NCBI RefSeq assembly: GCF_014199215.1 | Contig: NZ_JACIJC010000001.1 | Location: 684,001-748,000 of the forward strand | DNA from: Sphingobium boeckii | GTDB lineage: Bacteria; Pseudomonadota; Alphaproteobacteria; Sphingomonadales; Sphingomonadaceae | Direction of reading: 5' to 3' | DNA: 64,000 nt | Shown: in pieces, positions 9,987 to 18,432 of the stretch | Position numbering within the stretch: position 1 is the first letter of the stretch | Layout of the letters: every line of letters begins with the position of its first letter | Translations under genes and position numbers: made by a program | The notes under the pieces: generated by a model | What the model saw: the letters and a program-made list of their open reading frames with translations, nothing else | What the model was told of the DNA's origin: nothing | Databases searched by the model: none

Positions 9987-12900
9987 GGGTGCCGCCTCAG
10001 CGCCAGCATCGGCGTGCCGGGCTGGAGGGACTGGCGTTCCTGCATGTAGAGCGCGGCGACCGTGCCGCTGGCCGGGCTTTCCAGCGGGCATTCCATCTTC
10101 ATGGCCTCGATCACGGCGATGATGTCCCCCTTCTTGACCGTGTCGCCGGGGGCGACCAGCAATTTCCAGACGCTCCCGCCAAAGGGTGCTTCGATCAATT
10201 CCGCGCCGTCCGGCAGGTCGATGGCCACGGGGGCGTCGGTTTCGGGGTTGTCGAGATCGGAAATCCGATCGAACTCGCCCGAGCGTTGCCATTCGGCGCG
10301 CTCCTCATCGAAGGCGGCCTTGCGCTGCGTCTCGAAGCCCGAGATGGACTCCGCATTCTCAGCGAGGAATGTGCGATAATCGGCAAGGCGAAATTCGGAT
10401 TGCTCGACCTGGATCGAGCGGCGGCCGCTGGGAAAGTCGCGGCGCCAGTCGATCAGTTCCTCCGCGCTGACCGGAAAGAAGCGGATCTGGTCGAAGAAGC
10501 GCAGGAGCCAAGGCTTGCCCTCGATAAAGGCGTCGGTCTGGCGATGCGTGTTCCAGATCTGGATGGTGCGGCCGAAAAGCTGATAGCCGCCCGGTCCCTC
10601 CATCCCATAGATGCACATATAAGCGCCGCCGATGCCGACGACATTGGGCGGGGTCCAAGTGCGCGCGGGATTGTATTTGGTGGTGACCAGCCGATGCCGC
10701 GGATCGATCGGGGTTGCCACCGGCGCGCCCAGATAGACGTCGCCCAGCCCAAGCACGAGATAGCTGGCATCGAAGATGAGGTTCTCCACCGCATCGGCAT
10801 CGGCCATGCCGTTGATGCGGCGGATGAACTCGATATTGTCCGGGCACCAGGGCGCATCCGCGCGGACGGCACCCATATATTTCTCGATCGTCTCGATCGT
10901 GGCGGGATCGCGCCAGCTTAAGGGGAGATGGACGATGCGCGAGGGGACGGTGAAATCCTCAAGGTCGCCCAGCCGCTCTTCGGCGGCGATCAACGTGGCC
11001 AGCGCACCGCGCTGGTCCAGCCGCTGCCCGTCGAAATGAAGCTGGAGCGAGCGGATGCCGGGGACAATGTCGATCACGCCCGCCAGCGCCTGCTTCTCCA
11101 ATTCGCACATCAGCGCGTGGACGCGGATGCGCAATTCGATGTCCAGCACGATCGGGCCGTATTCGACCAGGATATTGCGGTCGCCCTGCTGGCGATAGAC
11201 GGTGCGCGGGCGCGTCCCGTGGCCGGGGAGATCGGCAAGGATCGGCGACAGCGTGGCGATATCGCGGGCCGGTGTTTCCGCCTCGATGCTTTCCAGCGGG
11301 GCGTGGTCGGCTGCGGCTGCCTCTTCCAGCGCGACGGGCAGGAAGCGCAGGCGATCGCCCGGCGCGAGCTGTCCGATCTTCCAGCGATCCGCCGCGATCA
11401 CTACGAAGGGGCAGACGAAACCGCCGAGCGAAGGACCGTCGGGGCCGAGGATGATCGGCATGTCGCCGGTGAAATCCACCGCGCCCACGGCATAGGGATT
11501 GTCGTGGATGTTGGACGGGTGCAGCCCCGCCTCGCCGCCATCCTTGCGCGCCCAATGCGGCTTGGGGCCGACCAGCCGGATGCCGGTGCGGTTGCTGTTG
11601 TAATGCACCTGCCAGTCGGCGGAGACGATGGTCTCGATATCGCCGTCGGTGAAGAAATCCGGCGCGCCATGAGGGCCGTAAAGCACACGCAGCGTCCAGG
11701 TCTCGCCAAAGGCCGGCAGCGGCAGCGGCGCCAGAGGCGTGTCCACGGGCGCACTGCCCAGGTGCAGCGTATCGCCCGCGAGCAGCCGCCGCGCGGCATG
11801 GCCCCCGAACTGGCCGAGTTCGAAAGTGCTGTGGCTGTCGAGATAGGGCGCGATATCCAGCCCCCCGGCGAAGAGGAGATAACCCCTGATGCCGCCGCCG
11901 GCGGCGCGGCCCATCACCAGCGTCTGGCCGGCCTGCACGTCGATGGGAACGCCGCGCTCCACGGGCAGGTCATCCAGCGTGGCACCGAAATCGGCACCGG
12001 TGAAGCACAGGCGCGCGGGCGCGTTGAACAACAGCGTCGGTCCGCTGACCGCGATCTCCAGCCCGGCCTCGCCCTCTGCATTGCCGAGCAGCCGGTTCCC
12101 GATACGGAACGAGCGGTCGTCCATCGGACCCGAGGGCGGCACACCGATCGCCCACAGGCCCAGCCGGCCCGGCCAGTCCTGCACCGTGGTCGCGGTGCCG
12201 CCGCTGATCACGCGCAGGCTGCGCGGGTGATAAGCGATGGAGTCGAGCAGCCGGGTCGAGACTTGGCCTTCGGCAAATTCCGGGGTCCGCACGACATCAC
12301 GCAGCCAGCGCACATTGGTTTCGATGCCGTCCACGCGGCTGTCGTCGAGCGCGCGCTGCATGGCTAGGATCGCCGCGTCGCGCGTGGCCGCGCGGACGAT
12401 CAGCTTGGCGAGCATGGGATCGTAAAAGGCGCTGATAGCGCTGCCCGCCATCACCCAGGTCTCCGCGCGGATATCCGATGGAAAGTGGACGGCGGTCAGC
12501 GTGCCCGATGTGGGGCGATAGTCGAGCGCGGGATCCTCGGCATAAAGGCGCACCTGCACCGCATGGCCGCTCGGCACGGGCGGCGCAGCATCGAGGAAGG
12601 CGAAATCGCCCGCGGCACCGCGGATCATCCATTCGACGAGATCCACACCCGTCACCTCTTCGGTGACGCCATGCTCCACTTGCAGGCGAGTGTTCATCTC
12701 GAGGAAGAAGAAACTCTGCCGCTCGGCGTCGTAGAGGAATTCCACCGTGCCGGCGGATCGATACTGCGCCGCCTCGCCGAGACGCACGGCGGCGGCGATC
12801 AGGGCGCTGCGGACACTGTCGGGCAGATTGGGTGCAGGCGCTTCCTCGACCACTTTCTGGTTGCGGCGCTGCAGCGAGCAGTCGCGCTCGCCCAACGGCA

Positions 12901-13564
12901 TGACCCGGCCACGCCCGTCGCCGAAGATCTGGACCTCGATATGGCGCGCGCGGCCGACATAACTCTCGAGGAACACGCCGGCATCGCCGAAATTGCCCTC
13001 GCCCAGCCGCGCGACGCCCGCAAAGCCCTCGCGCACCGCGGCCTCATTCTCGCAGATCCGCATACCGATGCCGCCGCCGCCCGCCGTGGCTTTCAGGATG
13101 ACCGGATAGCCGATCGCGCGCGCGGCGATGGCGGCTTCCTCTGCGTCGGTCAGCAGGCCTGTGCCGGGGGCGAGCGGAACGCCATGTTCGGCTGCCAGCG
13201 CGCGGGCGCTGTGCTTCAGGCCGAAGATGCGGATATTCTCCGGCGTTGGGCCGATGAAGACGATCCCGGCGGCTGCGCAGGCCTCGGCAAACTCCGCATT
13301 CTCCGCCAGGAAGCCATAGCCCGGATGGATCGCGCCCGCGCCGCTGTCGCGCGCGGCCTTCAGGATCGCGGCGGTGTCGAGATAGCTTTCCGATGCGGGG
13401 GCGGGGCCGATGCAGAACGCTTCATCCGCCTGCGATACATGCAGCGAGCCGACGTCGGCTTCCGAATAGACCGCCACGGAGCGCAGGCCCATGCGGCGCA
13501 ACGTGCGGATGATCCGGGTGGCGATCGCCCCCCGGTTCGCCACCAGGACCGTGCCGAAGCTCAT
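9983..13564 (-). CDS. Biotin-dependent guanidine/urea carboxylase
   Basis: A 1193-residue ATP- and biotin-dependent carboxylase. Domain order: biotin carboxylase (about 1-450, with ATP-grasp KATAGGGGIGM and EMNTRLQVEHGVTEEVTG), the urea-carboxylase-type carboxyltransferase (about 480-1090, with NPARTWTPPNVVGIGG and IYGMEGPGGYQLFGRT), and a C-terminal biotinyl domain with EAMKME (biotin on about Lys1156). The ATG at 13564 overlaps the upstream stop as ATGA. Homologues are traditionally called urea carboxylases. Those encoded beside the two DUF1989-type subunits and this ABC importer are now known to prefer guanidine, so guanidine carboxylase is the better inference. True urea specificity cannot be excluded from sequence. 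Confidence 0.93.
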   Translation of the reverse strand: MSFGTVLVANRGAIATRIIRTLRRMGLRSVAVYSEADVGSLHVSQADEAFCIGPAPASESYLDTAAILKAARDSGAGAIHPGYGFLAENAEFAEACAAAGIVFIGPTPENIRIFGLKHSARALAAEHGVPLAPGTGLLTDAEEAAIAARAIGYPVILKATAGGGGIGMRICENEAAVREGFAGVARLGEGNFGDAGVFLESYVGRARHIEVQIFGDGRGRVMPLGERDCSLQRRNQKVVEEAPAPNLPDSVRSALIAAAVRLGEAAQYRSAGTVEFLYDAERQSFFFLEMNTRLQVEHGVTEEVTGVDLVEWMIRGAAGDFAFLDAAPPVPSGHAVQVRLYAEDPALDYRPTSGTLTAVHFPSDIRAETWVMAGSAISAFYDPMLAKLIVRAATRDAAILAMQRALDDSRVDGIETNVRWLRDVVRTPEFAEGQVSTRLLDSIAYHPRSLRVISGGTATTVQDWPGRLGLWAIGVPPSGPMDDRSFRIGNRLLGNAEGEAGLEIAVSGPTLLFNAPARLCFTGADFGATLDDLPVERGVPIDVQAGQTLVMGRAAGGGIRGYLLFAGGLDIAPYLDSHSTFELGQFGGHAARRLLAGDTLHLGSAPVDTPLAPLPLPAFGETWTLRVLYGPHGAPDFFTDGDIETIVSADWQVHYNSNRTGIRLVGPKPHWARKDGGEAGLHPSNIHDNPYAVGAVDFTGDMPIILGPDGPSLGGFVCPFVVIAADRWKIGQLAPGDRLRFLPVALEEAAAADHAPLESIEAETPARDIATLSPILADLPGHGTRPRTVYRQQGDRNILVEYGPIVLDIELRIRVHALMCELEKQALAGVIDIVPGIRSLQLHFDGQRLDQRGALATLIAAEERLGDLEDFTVPSRIVHLPLSWRDPATIETIEKYMGAVRADAPWCPDNIEFIRRINGMADADAVENLIFDASYLVLGLGDVYLGAPVATPIDPRHRLVTTKYNPARTWTPPNVVGIGGAYMCIYGMEGPGGYQLFGRTIQIWNTHRQTDAFIEGKPWLLRFFDQIRFFPVSAEELIDWRRDFPSGRRSIQVEQSEFRLADYRTFLAENAESISGFETQRKAAFDEERAEWQRSGEFDRISDLDNPETDAPVAIDLPDGAELIEAPFGGSVWKLLVAPGDTVKKGDIIAVIEAMKMECPLESPASGTVAALYMQERQSLQPGTPMLALRRHP

Positions 13565-14211
13565 GCGGTCACGATCATCCGCACGGATGTGGGGTTGAAG
13601 GCGTTGCACGGATTGTTGATCTGCGGGCAATTGGAGACGACCACGATGACGTCCATCTCCGCGCGCAGGTCCACGGTCAGTCCGGGCGCGGAAATGCCGT
13701 CGACGATCCCCAGCGCGCCGTCCGCCTCGACCGGCACGTTCATGAAGAAATTGATGTTGGAGACCATGTCGCGCTTCCCGCGGCCTTCGGTGAGATTGGC
13801 CTCGAGGAAATTCTCGACACAGGCATGTTGCGATTTGGTGTGATGGCCATAACGCAGCGTGTTGGACTCGCAGGAACAGGCGCCGCCAATCGTGTCGTGA
13901 TAGTCGACCGAAGTGGCGGTGATCGTCATCATCGGGCGGCCTTCGTTCGATCGCAGCACCGCGCCGGTGCGCAGGAAGAGATTTTGCTGCGCTGCAACGG
14001 TGTCTTGCGCGCTATAGCGCTCAGCATCGTCGGCGGCCGCATAGAGGAGAAAATCGACCGCCTGGTTGCCTTCCACGTCGACCACACGCAGCGTCTGGCC
14101 GGCGGCGACATGATGGAGCCAGGGCGCGCGAGCGAGAACGATCTCGTCATGGACGACGGCACCGGACAGGCCCGAGAGATGCGGGTCGCCAATATGGGAA
14201 CCAGGGGTCAT
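13561..14211 (-). CDS. Urea carboxylase-associated protein 2 (carboxyguanidine deiminase-type subunit)
   Basis: About 216 residues, DUF1989 family. Known homologues form, with the neighbouring subunit, carboxyguanidine deiminase (CgdAB), which turns carboxyguanidine into allophanate and ammonia. Conserved features include WLHHVAAGQTLRVVDVEGNQAVDFLLY, the CSCESN cysteines, HHTKSQHAC and the closing SNCPQINNPCN. The Cys/His set suggests a metal site. The start at 14211 follows AAAGAGG; an ATG at 14253 would overlap the previous gene by 26 bp. The end overlaps the carboxylase start by 4 bp. Confidence 0.9.
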   Translation of the reverse strand: MTPGSHIGDPHLSGLSGAVVHDEIVLARAPWLHHVAAGQTLRVVDVEGNQAVDFLLYAAADDAERYSAQDTVAAQQNLFLRTGAVLRSNEGRPMMTITATSVDYHDTIGGACSCESNTLRYGHHTKSQHACVENFLEANLTEGRGKRDMVSNINFFMNVPVEADGALGIVDGISAPGLTVDLRAEMDVIVVVSNCPQINNPCNAFNPTSVRMIVTA

Positions 14212-14227
14212 TTCGGCCTCTTTCGTT

Positions 14228-15052
14228 CTAGCGACGGAAATAATCTTCGACATTCAGGAAGGCGCGCAATGCCTCCGGCGTGGCCTTGCGGATGGGATCG
14301 TCTTCGGGGGTGACGGGGCCGCGCCACGCGGACACGCGCAGGGGAGTGACACACCAATCGTCGCGCGGATCCAGCACATGCGGGCAATTGGCGAGGACCA
14401 GGATAACGTCCATTTCTGCGCGCAGAACCATCGTGCGGCCCGCCTCATAGGGGCCGACCAGCGGGGTGATCGCGCCATCCGCCTCGATCCGCGTGCCCTT
14501 GAACAGATTGACGCAGGGGTGGACATCGCGGCGCTGCAGCCCATGCTTCGCCGAACCCAGCAAGAGGCGGTCGCGGCCATTGGGAAAAGCGCCGCTGTTG
14601 CGGCCTTCGCCATATTTCGCCTGATTGGTCGCGGCATTGGAGGTGCCGCAAAAGGCGTCATGGGTTTCCGCTCCATCCTCCAGGATGCTCATCAGCACGC
14701 GGCCCATGTCGGACAGCAGCAACTTGCCCGCGCCCAGATAGGCATTCCACTGGATCTTCACCGTATCCGCGACATTCAGCCGCTCGGCCGGCATCTCGGC
14801 ATTGAAGATGAGCAACGAGGCGCAGGCATCGCCCTCAAGATCGATCAGGCGCAGGCGCGATCCGCGCGTCAGGCGTCGAGTCGCATAGCCGCCCGCAGCA
14901 ATCGTTTCTTCCCAGAGCAGGTCTTCGCCAGACACATGGGCCGGCAAGTCGTCGGCAATCGGCGGCAGGATCGGCATCGCCTCCACCACCGTTCCCGCCA
15001 TGGCGCGCGCGTGATCGCGAGCGGCCATCGGATCGGCGAGCGTCGTCGTCAC
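14228..15052 (-). CDS. Urea carboxylase-associated protein 1 (carboxyguanidine deiminase-type subunit)
   Basis: A 274-residue DUF1989 protein, paralogous to the next gene and expected to be its partner in a heteromeric carboxyguanidine deiminase. Visible landmarks are the LRLIDLEGDACASLLIFNA block, THDAFCGTSN, the KHGLQRRDVHPCVNLFKG segment and ANCPHVLDPRDDW. The start is a GTG at 15052 that overlaps the stop of the regulator gene (GTGA), so it is translationally coupled to the regulator. There are 16 bp to the next start. Confidence 0.9.
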   Translation of the reverse strand: MTTTLADPMAARDHARAMAGTVVEAMPILPPIADDLPAHVSGEDLLWEETIAAGGYATRRLTRGSRLRLIDLEGDACASLLIFNAEMPAERLNVADTVKIQWNAYLGAGKLLLSDMGRVLMSILEDGAETHDAFCGTSNAATNQAKYGEGRNSGAFPNGRDRLLLGSAKHGLQRRDVHPCVNLFKGTRIEADGAITPLVGPYEAGRTMVLRAEMDVILVLANCPHVLDPRDDWCVTPLRVSAWRGPVTPEDDPIRKATPEALRAFLNVEDYFRR

Positions 15053-15558
15053 GCGGCGACACGCTTGCTGGTCGAACTCCTGCCGGATGCTGCGGTATCA
15101 TTGTTGGCCCGGCCATCCTGCTCGTGCAGCGGCGGGAGCAGCGCGGTGGTGGTAACAAGCTGGATCTGATGGACGCTGCGAATGCTGCGCAGCGCGTCGC
15201 ACAATTCCTTCAGCCGCATCGCCGGCCCCTGCACCAGCAACACTTCAAGCGACTGATCATCCTCCAGAAAGACGTGCTGAGAAGAGATCACTTCCTTGAG
15301 ATAGTCGGCCTGGGTCTGGGCGAGCTGCTGGCGCACCCGGCCACGATCACCGCGATAGACCAGGGTGATCGTTCCCGCGAGCATGGCTTCGGGGCGGGTC
15401 AGCGCCTCATGTTCAGCAAGTGCATGGCGGATCAGTTCTGCAATCAATTGGGATCGGGATGGCAGTCCGCGTTCCTCGACCATCACATCCAATTGACGAA
15501 ACAACTCTGCCGGAAGGCTCATGCTCAGCCGGGCAAGACTGGTAGGTTCGGTACTCAT
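15049..15558 (-). CDS. NikR-like ribbon-helix-helix regulator lacking the nickel site
   Basis: A 169-residue DNA-binding protein. Residues about 9-50 form a ribbon-helix-helix (SMSLPAELFRQLDVMVEERG, then SRSQLIAELIRHAL) and residues about 58-142 an ACT-like NikR C-terminal domain. Ungapped alignment to E. coli NikR from memory gives His76 to Ala84, His87 to His95, His89 to Phe97 and Cys95 to Ser103. Only one of the four square-planar nickel ligands remains, so it probably senses something else. A 27-residue tail extends past the usual end. Its ATG is 17 bp from a TATTAC-N14-GTAATA palindrome, implying autoregulation. It sits inside the guanidine operon, between importer and catabolic genes. 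Confidence 0.85.
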   Translation of the reverse strand: MSTEPTSLARLSMSLPAELFRQLDVMVEERGLPSRSQLIAELIRHALAEHEALTRPEAMLAGTITLVYRGDRGRVRQQLAQTQADYLKEVISSQHVFLEDDQSLEVLLVQGPAMRLKELCDALRSIRSVHQIQLVTTTALLPPLHEQDGRANNDTAASGRSSTSKRVAA

Positions 15559-15570
15559 GCTGCACTCATC

Positions 15571-16353
15571 TCAATTATTACAAATATCGTCAAGTGTAAT
15601 ACTCTTGTCTTTTTCCTTGGGGGGCGAAATACGCTTGGTCAGCGGCAGATCATAGACCGCCGTCGCGCCGAAGCGATGGGGGGCGTGCGGATCGTGGCGG
15701 CGCTTGTCCAATGTAAGCACGCGCGTGCCCAGCGTGAAGGCCTCGCGGATGTCGTGCGTCACCATGACGACGGTCAGGGCATAATCGGTCCACAGCCGGG
15801 TGATCAGCGCGTGCATGTCCGCCTTGATGCCCGGATCGAGCGCGCCGAAGGGCTCGTCGAGCAGCAGGATTCGCGGTCGCTTGATCAGCGCCTGCGCGAT
15901 GGCGAGCCGTTGCTGCATCCCGCCCGACATTTGCGCAGGATAGAGATGCAGACTGTCGCCCAGGCCGACCGCGGCCAGCATGTTTTCGGCCTCCTGCATC
16001 GCGGCGCGGCGGCGCGCGCCGAACAATCTCGCGGTGAAGGGTGCCTGCGCGCATTCCAGCCCGAACAGCGTGTTACCTAATACGGACAGATGCGGGAACA
16101 CCGAATAGCGCTGGAACACCACTCCACGATCCGGCCCGCATTCGGGCTTGAGCGGAATGCCGTCGAGCAGGATCGATCCGCGCGTCGGCGTTTCCTGGCC
16201 CAGAATGATGCGCAGCAGGCTGCTCTTGCCGGCACCCGAGGGGCCGATGATCGAGACGAAGGAGCCTGCCGCAATCTCCAAGCTTACCCGTTCCAGCACC
16301 ACCTTGTCGCCATATTCGACCCAGATATTGTTCAGGCTCAGCAGCGCGCTCAA
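15571..16353 (-). CDS. ABC transporter ATP-binding protein (guanidine/urea-type importer)
   Basis: A 260-residue cytoplasmic ATPase of the TauB/SsuB type. Walker A is GPSGAGKSS, the signature is MSGGMQQRLAIAQAL, Walker B is ILLLDEPFGALD and the switch His is in MVTHD. No ATG precedes the conserved start; the proposed TTG at 16353 overlaps the permease stop (TTGA), mirroring the 4-bp overlaps elsewhere in this operon. The last codons coincide with the operator in front of the regulator gene. Confidence 0.92.
   Translation of the reverse strand: MSALLSLNNIWVEYGDKVVLERVSLEIAAGSFVSIIGPSGAGKSSLLRIILGQETPTRGSILLDGIPLKPECGPDRGVVFQRYSVFPHLSVLGNTLFGLECAQAPFTARLFGARRRAAMQEAENMLAAVGLGDSLHLYPAQMSGGMQQRLAIAQALIKRPRILLLDEPFGALDPGIKADMHALITRLWTDYALTVVMVTHDIREAFTLGTRVLTLDKRRHDPHAPHRFGATAVYDLPLTKRISPPKEKDKSITLDDICNN
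15576..15601. promoter_or_regulatory. Palindromic operator, TATTAC-N14-GTAATA (site upstream of NikR-like gene)
   Basis: TATTAC at 15576-15581 and GTAATA at 15596-15601, separated by 14 bp. An extra base pair extends each arm to 7 bp. The site is 17 bp upstream of the NikR-like ATG and overlaps the last codons of the ABC ATPase gene. On the minus strand a TTGACG hexamer (complement of 15588-15593) lies inside the spacer and could be a -35 element, so binding would repress. The 14-bp spacing is of the kind described for NikR-type palindromes. Confidence 0.8.
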
Positions 16354-17165
16354 TGGTTGGCTCCATGCGCCCAAGGGAAGAGCCTGCGGCTGGTCCAGCT
16401 CAGCATCAGGTCGATCACGATCGCCAGCAATGCGATCCAGGCGACATAGGGCAGGATGATGTCCATCGAAAGATAACGGCGCACCAGGAAAATGCGATAG
16501 CCCAAGCCGATATCGGAGGCGATCGCCTCGGCCGAAATCAGGAATACCCAGGCCGGGCCGAGCGACAGACGCACCGCCTGGATCAGGCGCGGCATCGCCT
16601 GGGGCAGCGCCACGCGCAGCATCAATTGCCAACTGCTCGCGCCTAATGTCTGAGCCTTGGCGATCTGCTCGCGCGGCAGCGCGGTGATGTGCGCAGCCAC
16701 GTCGCGGATCATGAAGGGCGCGATGCCGATGAAGATCAGCATGACTTTGGAGGTTTCGCCCAGCCCGAAGGCGATGAACAGGATCGGCAGGAGGGCGATC
16801 GGCGGGATGACCGCGATCCCCGTCACCAGCGGGCCGAAAGTCGCCCGCACCGGGGGGAGGACGCCCAGCAGCAGGCCCACCAGCAAGGCGGAGAGGGTGG
16901 ACACGCCGAGGCCCAGACCAAGGCGTTGCAGGCTGGCGAACGTATCCGCCCAGAAGATCAGCGTGCCGCTGAGCGGGTCCGGTTGAAACAGCAGCGCCGC
17001 CATCGCTTCAGCCATGCCGCTCGGCAACGGCAGGATCTTGTCGCTGGGATTGGCCGCATGGCGGCCGGCCGCCGCAACGAGATAGACCAAAGCCAGCAGC
17101 AGGATCGGCAGGGCGCCAAGCAGAATGCTGTTTCCCCGGCCGATGCGGCGGTTTACCCAGCGCAT
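16350..17165 (-). CDS. ABC transporter permease (TauC/SsuC type)
   Basis: A 271-residue inner-membrane permease with about six hydrophobic segments and a cytoplasmic EAA-like loop (LPREQIAKAQTLGASSWQLMLRVALPQAMP). It belongs to the taurine/sulfonate/nitrate permease group. With the lipoprotein binding protein 30 bp upstream and the ATPase overlapping downstream it forms the importer that accompanies guanidine/urea carboxylase operons. Confidence 0.92.
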   Translation of the reverse strand: MRWVNRRIGRGNSILLGALPILLLALVYLVAAAGRHAANPSDKILPLPSGMAEAMAALLFQPDPLSGTLIFWADTFASLQRLGLGLGVSTLSALLVGLLLGVLPPVRATFGPLVTGIAVIPPIALLPILFIAFGLGETSKVMLIFIGIAPFMIRDVAAHITALPREQIAKAQTLGASSWQLMLRVALPQAMPRLIQAVRLSLGPAWVFLISAEAIASDIGLGYRIFLVRRYLSMDIILPYVAWIALLAIVIDLMLSWTSRRLFPWAHGANH

Positions 17166-17195
17166 CGCGTGCTGTCCTCGCTGCGACCGATCGCC

Positions 17196-18281
17196 TCAGA
17201 GCGTCCCATCGGCGGCCATCTGCATATAGCTGGCGTCGAAGCGCAGGGTTACATGATCGGCATCGCCGAGCGTCTTGTTGCCGGGGAAGGACATGCCGAC
17301 CACATCGGCCGATTTCGCACCCTGGCCGAAGAGACCTTTGGAGAAGCTGAAATCGCGCACGCGGGTCATGGTGGAGAGGAGTGCCGGGGCGGATGTGGCC
17401 GCCACCGCCGCCTTGGGATCGGCATAGAGAAAGGTGGTAGCCAATTGCCCGTCGAACATCTCCGGCGTGCTCCCCGCGAGCTTGGCCATGGCGGCACGCG
17501 CCGCCTTGCCCTGCGCATCCTGGCGCTGCATCAGTGCGGTGGTCTCATACCAGATGCCGGCCAGCGCCTTGCCCAGATTGGGATTGGCCTTGAGCGTCGC
17601 GGTATCGACCACGAGCAGGTCGAGAATCTCGCCGGGAATGTCGGCTGAACTGAATACCATCTTGGCACCTGGCACACCCTTCATGACCGAAAGCTGCGGA
17701 TTCCAGGTTACGGCGGCGGTGACGTCGGGCGCGGCGAAGGCACCGACGATATCCGCATCCGACGTGTTGACCGTCTTCACGTCCGTCATCGCCATGCCGG
17801 CGCGCTCCAGCGCGCGGGCGAGCAGATAATGGGAGACGGAAAGCTCGACGAGATAGATCTGCCTGCCCTTGATCGCGGCCAGCGTGTCCGCATTTTTCAG
17901 CACGATCCCGTCATTGCCGTTGGAATAGTCGCCCACGATGATCGCGCTGGTATCCTTGCCGCCTGCCGCGGGAATGGTGAGCGCATCCATATTGGCGACC
18001 GTCACGCCATCGAATTTGCCGGCGGTATATTGGTTCACCGATTCGACGTAATCGTTCACTTGGACGATATCGATCTTGATCCCGTATTTGTCGGCCCATT
18101 TCTTCACGATCCCAGCCTGCTCGGCATAGGGCCAAGGCATCCAGCCCGCATAGATCGACCAGCCGATGCTGAATTCGGTGCGCGGTTCTGGTGCCGTGTT
18201 CGATGAAGGCGCGCAGGATGCTCCGATAAGCGTGCACGCCATGAGCGCGAGGCGGCGCGCGCTGCGGATCCAGTTGAACAT
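17196..18281 (-). CDS. ABC transporter substrate-binding lipoprotein (carboxylase-region type)
   Basis: A 361-residue periplasmic binding protein of the NMT1/SsuA fold, first gene of the operon. The ATG at 18281 is preceded by AAAGGGG. The N-terminus MFNWIRSARRLALMACTLIGASC ends in a lipobox (IGASC), so it should be anchored as a lipoprotein. The FSIGWSIYAGWMPWPYAEQAGIVKKWADKYG opening is typical of the binding protein linked to urea/guanidine carboxylase. The promoter region contains a TATTAC-N14-GTAATA palindrome 61 bp from the start, shared with the divergent gene. Ligand is inferred as guanidine or a relative. Confidence 0.9.
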   Translation of the reverse strand: MFNWIRSARRLALMACTLIGASCAPSSNTAPEPRTEFSIGWSIYAGWMPWPYAEQAGIVKKWADKYGIKIDIVQVNDYVESVNQYTAGKFDGVTVANMDALTIPAAGGKDTSAIIVGDYSNGNDGIVLKNADTLAAIKGRQIYLVELSVSHYLLARALERAGMAMTDVKTVNTSDADIVGAFAAPDVTAAVTWNPQLSVMKGVPGAKMVFSSADIPGEILDLLVVDTATLKANPNLGKALAGIWYETTALMQRQDAQGKAARAAMAKLAGSTPEMFDGQLATTFLYADPKAAVAATSAPALLSTMTRVRDFSFSKGLFGQGAKSADVVGMSFPGNKTLGDADHVTLRFDASYMQMAADGTL

Positions 18282-18341
18282 GATTCGAACCCCTTTCGCG
18301 CTGCAGCATTGCCGCAAAGCATTGTCTTGTCCATGGCCGAT

Positions 18342-18367
18342 TATTACTATTGCGGGAATTGGTAATA
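18342..18367. promoter_or_regulatory. Palindromic operator in divergent promoter (TATTAC-N14-GTAATA)
   Basis: TATTAC at 18342-18347 and GTAATA at 18362-18367, a perfect copy of the motif. It sits almost exactly in the middle of the 151-bp divergent region, 60 bp from the importer lipoprotein ATG and 65 bp from the metallo-beta-lactamase-fold ATG, so one bound dimer or tetramer could control both directions. Its flanks (ATTATTACT and GTAATATCAAT) are identical to those of the 21680 site. No guanidine-I (ykkC) riboswitch consensus was found in this leader. Confidence 0.8.
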
Positions 18368-18432
18368 TCAATATTATGCCGTTGGTGCCGTCCGGCTCAG
18401 GCCGCTTCAGCGTCTCTTTTCGGGAGAATACT

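Noticed and set aside
15049-15558. Calling the regulator a nickel-responsive NikR
   Set aside because: Three of four nickel ligands are replaced and no nickel transport or urease genes are nearby.
18166-18432. N-terminal extension of the first MBL-fold protein to 18166
   Set aside because: It would cover the divergent promoter, the operator and the start of the importer lipoprotein. ATG 18433 has a proper ribosome site.
18282-18432. Guanidine-I (ykkC) riboswitch in the operon leader
   Set aside because: I looked for the conserved motifs on the minus strand and did not find them; the region instead centres on the palindrome. A covariance search would settle it.
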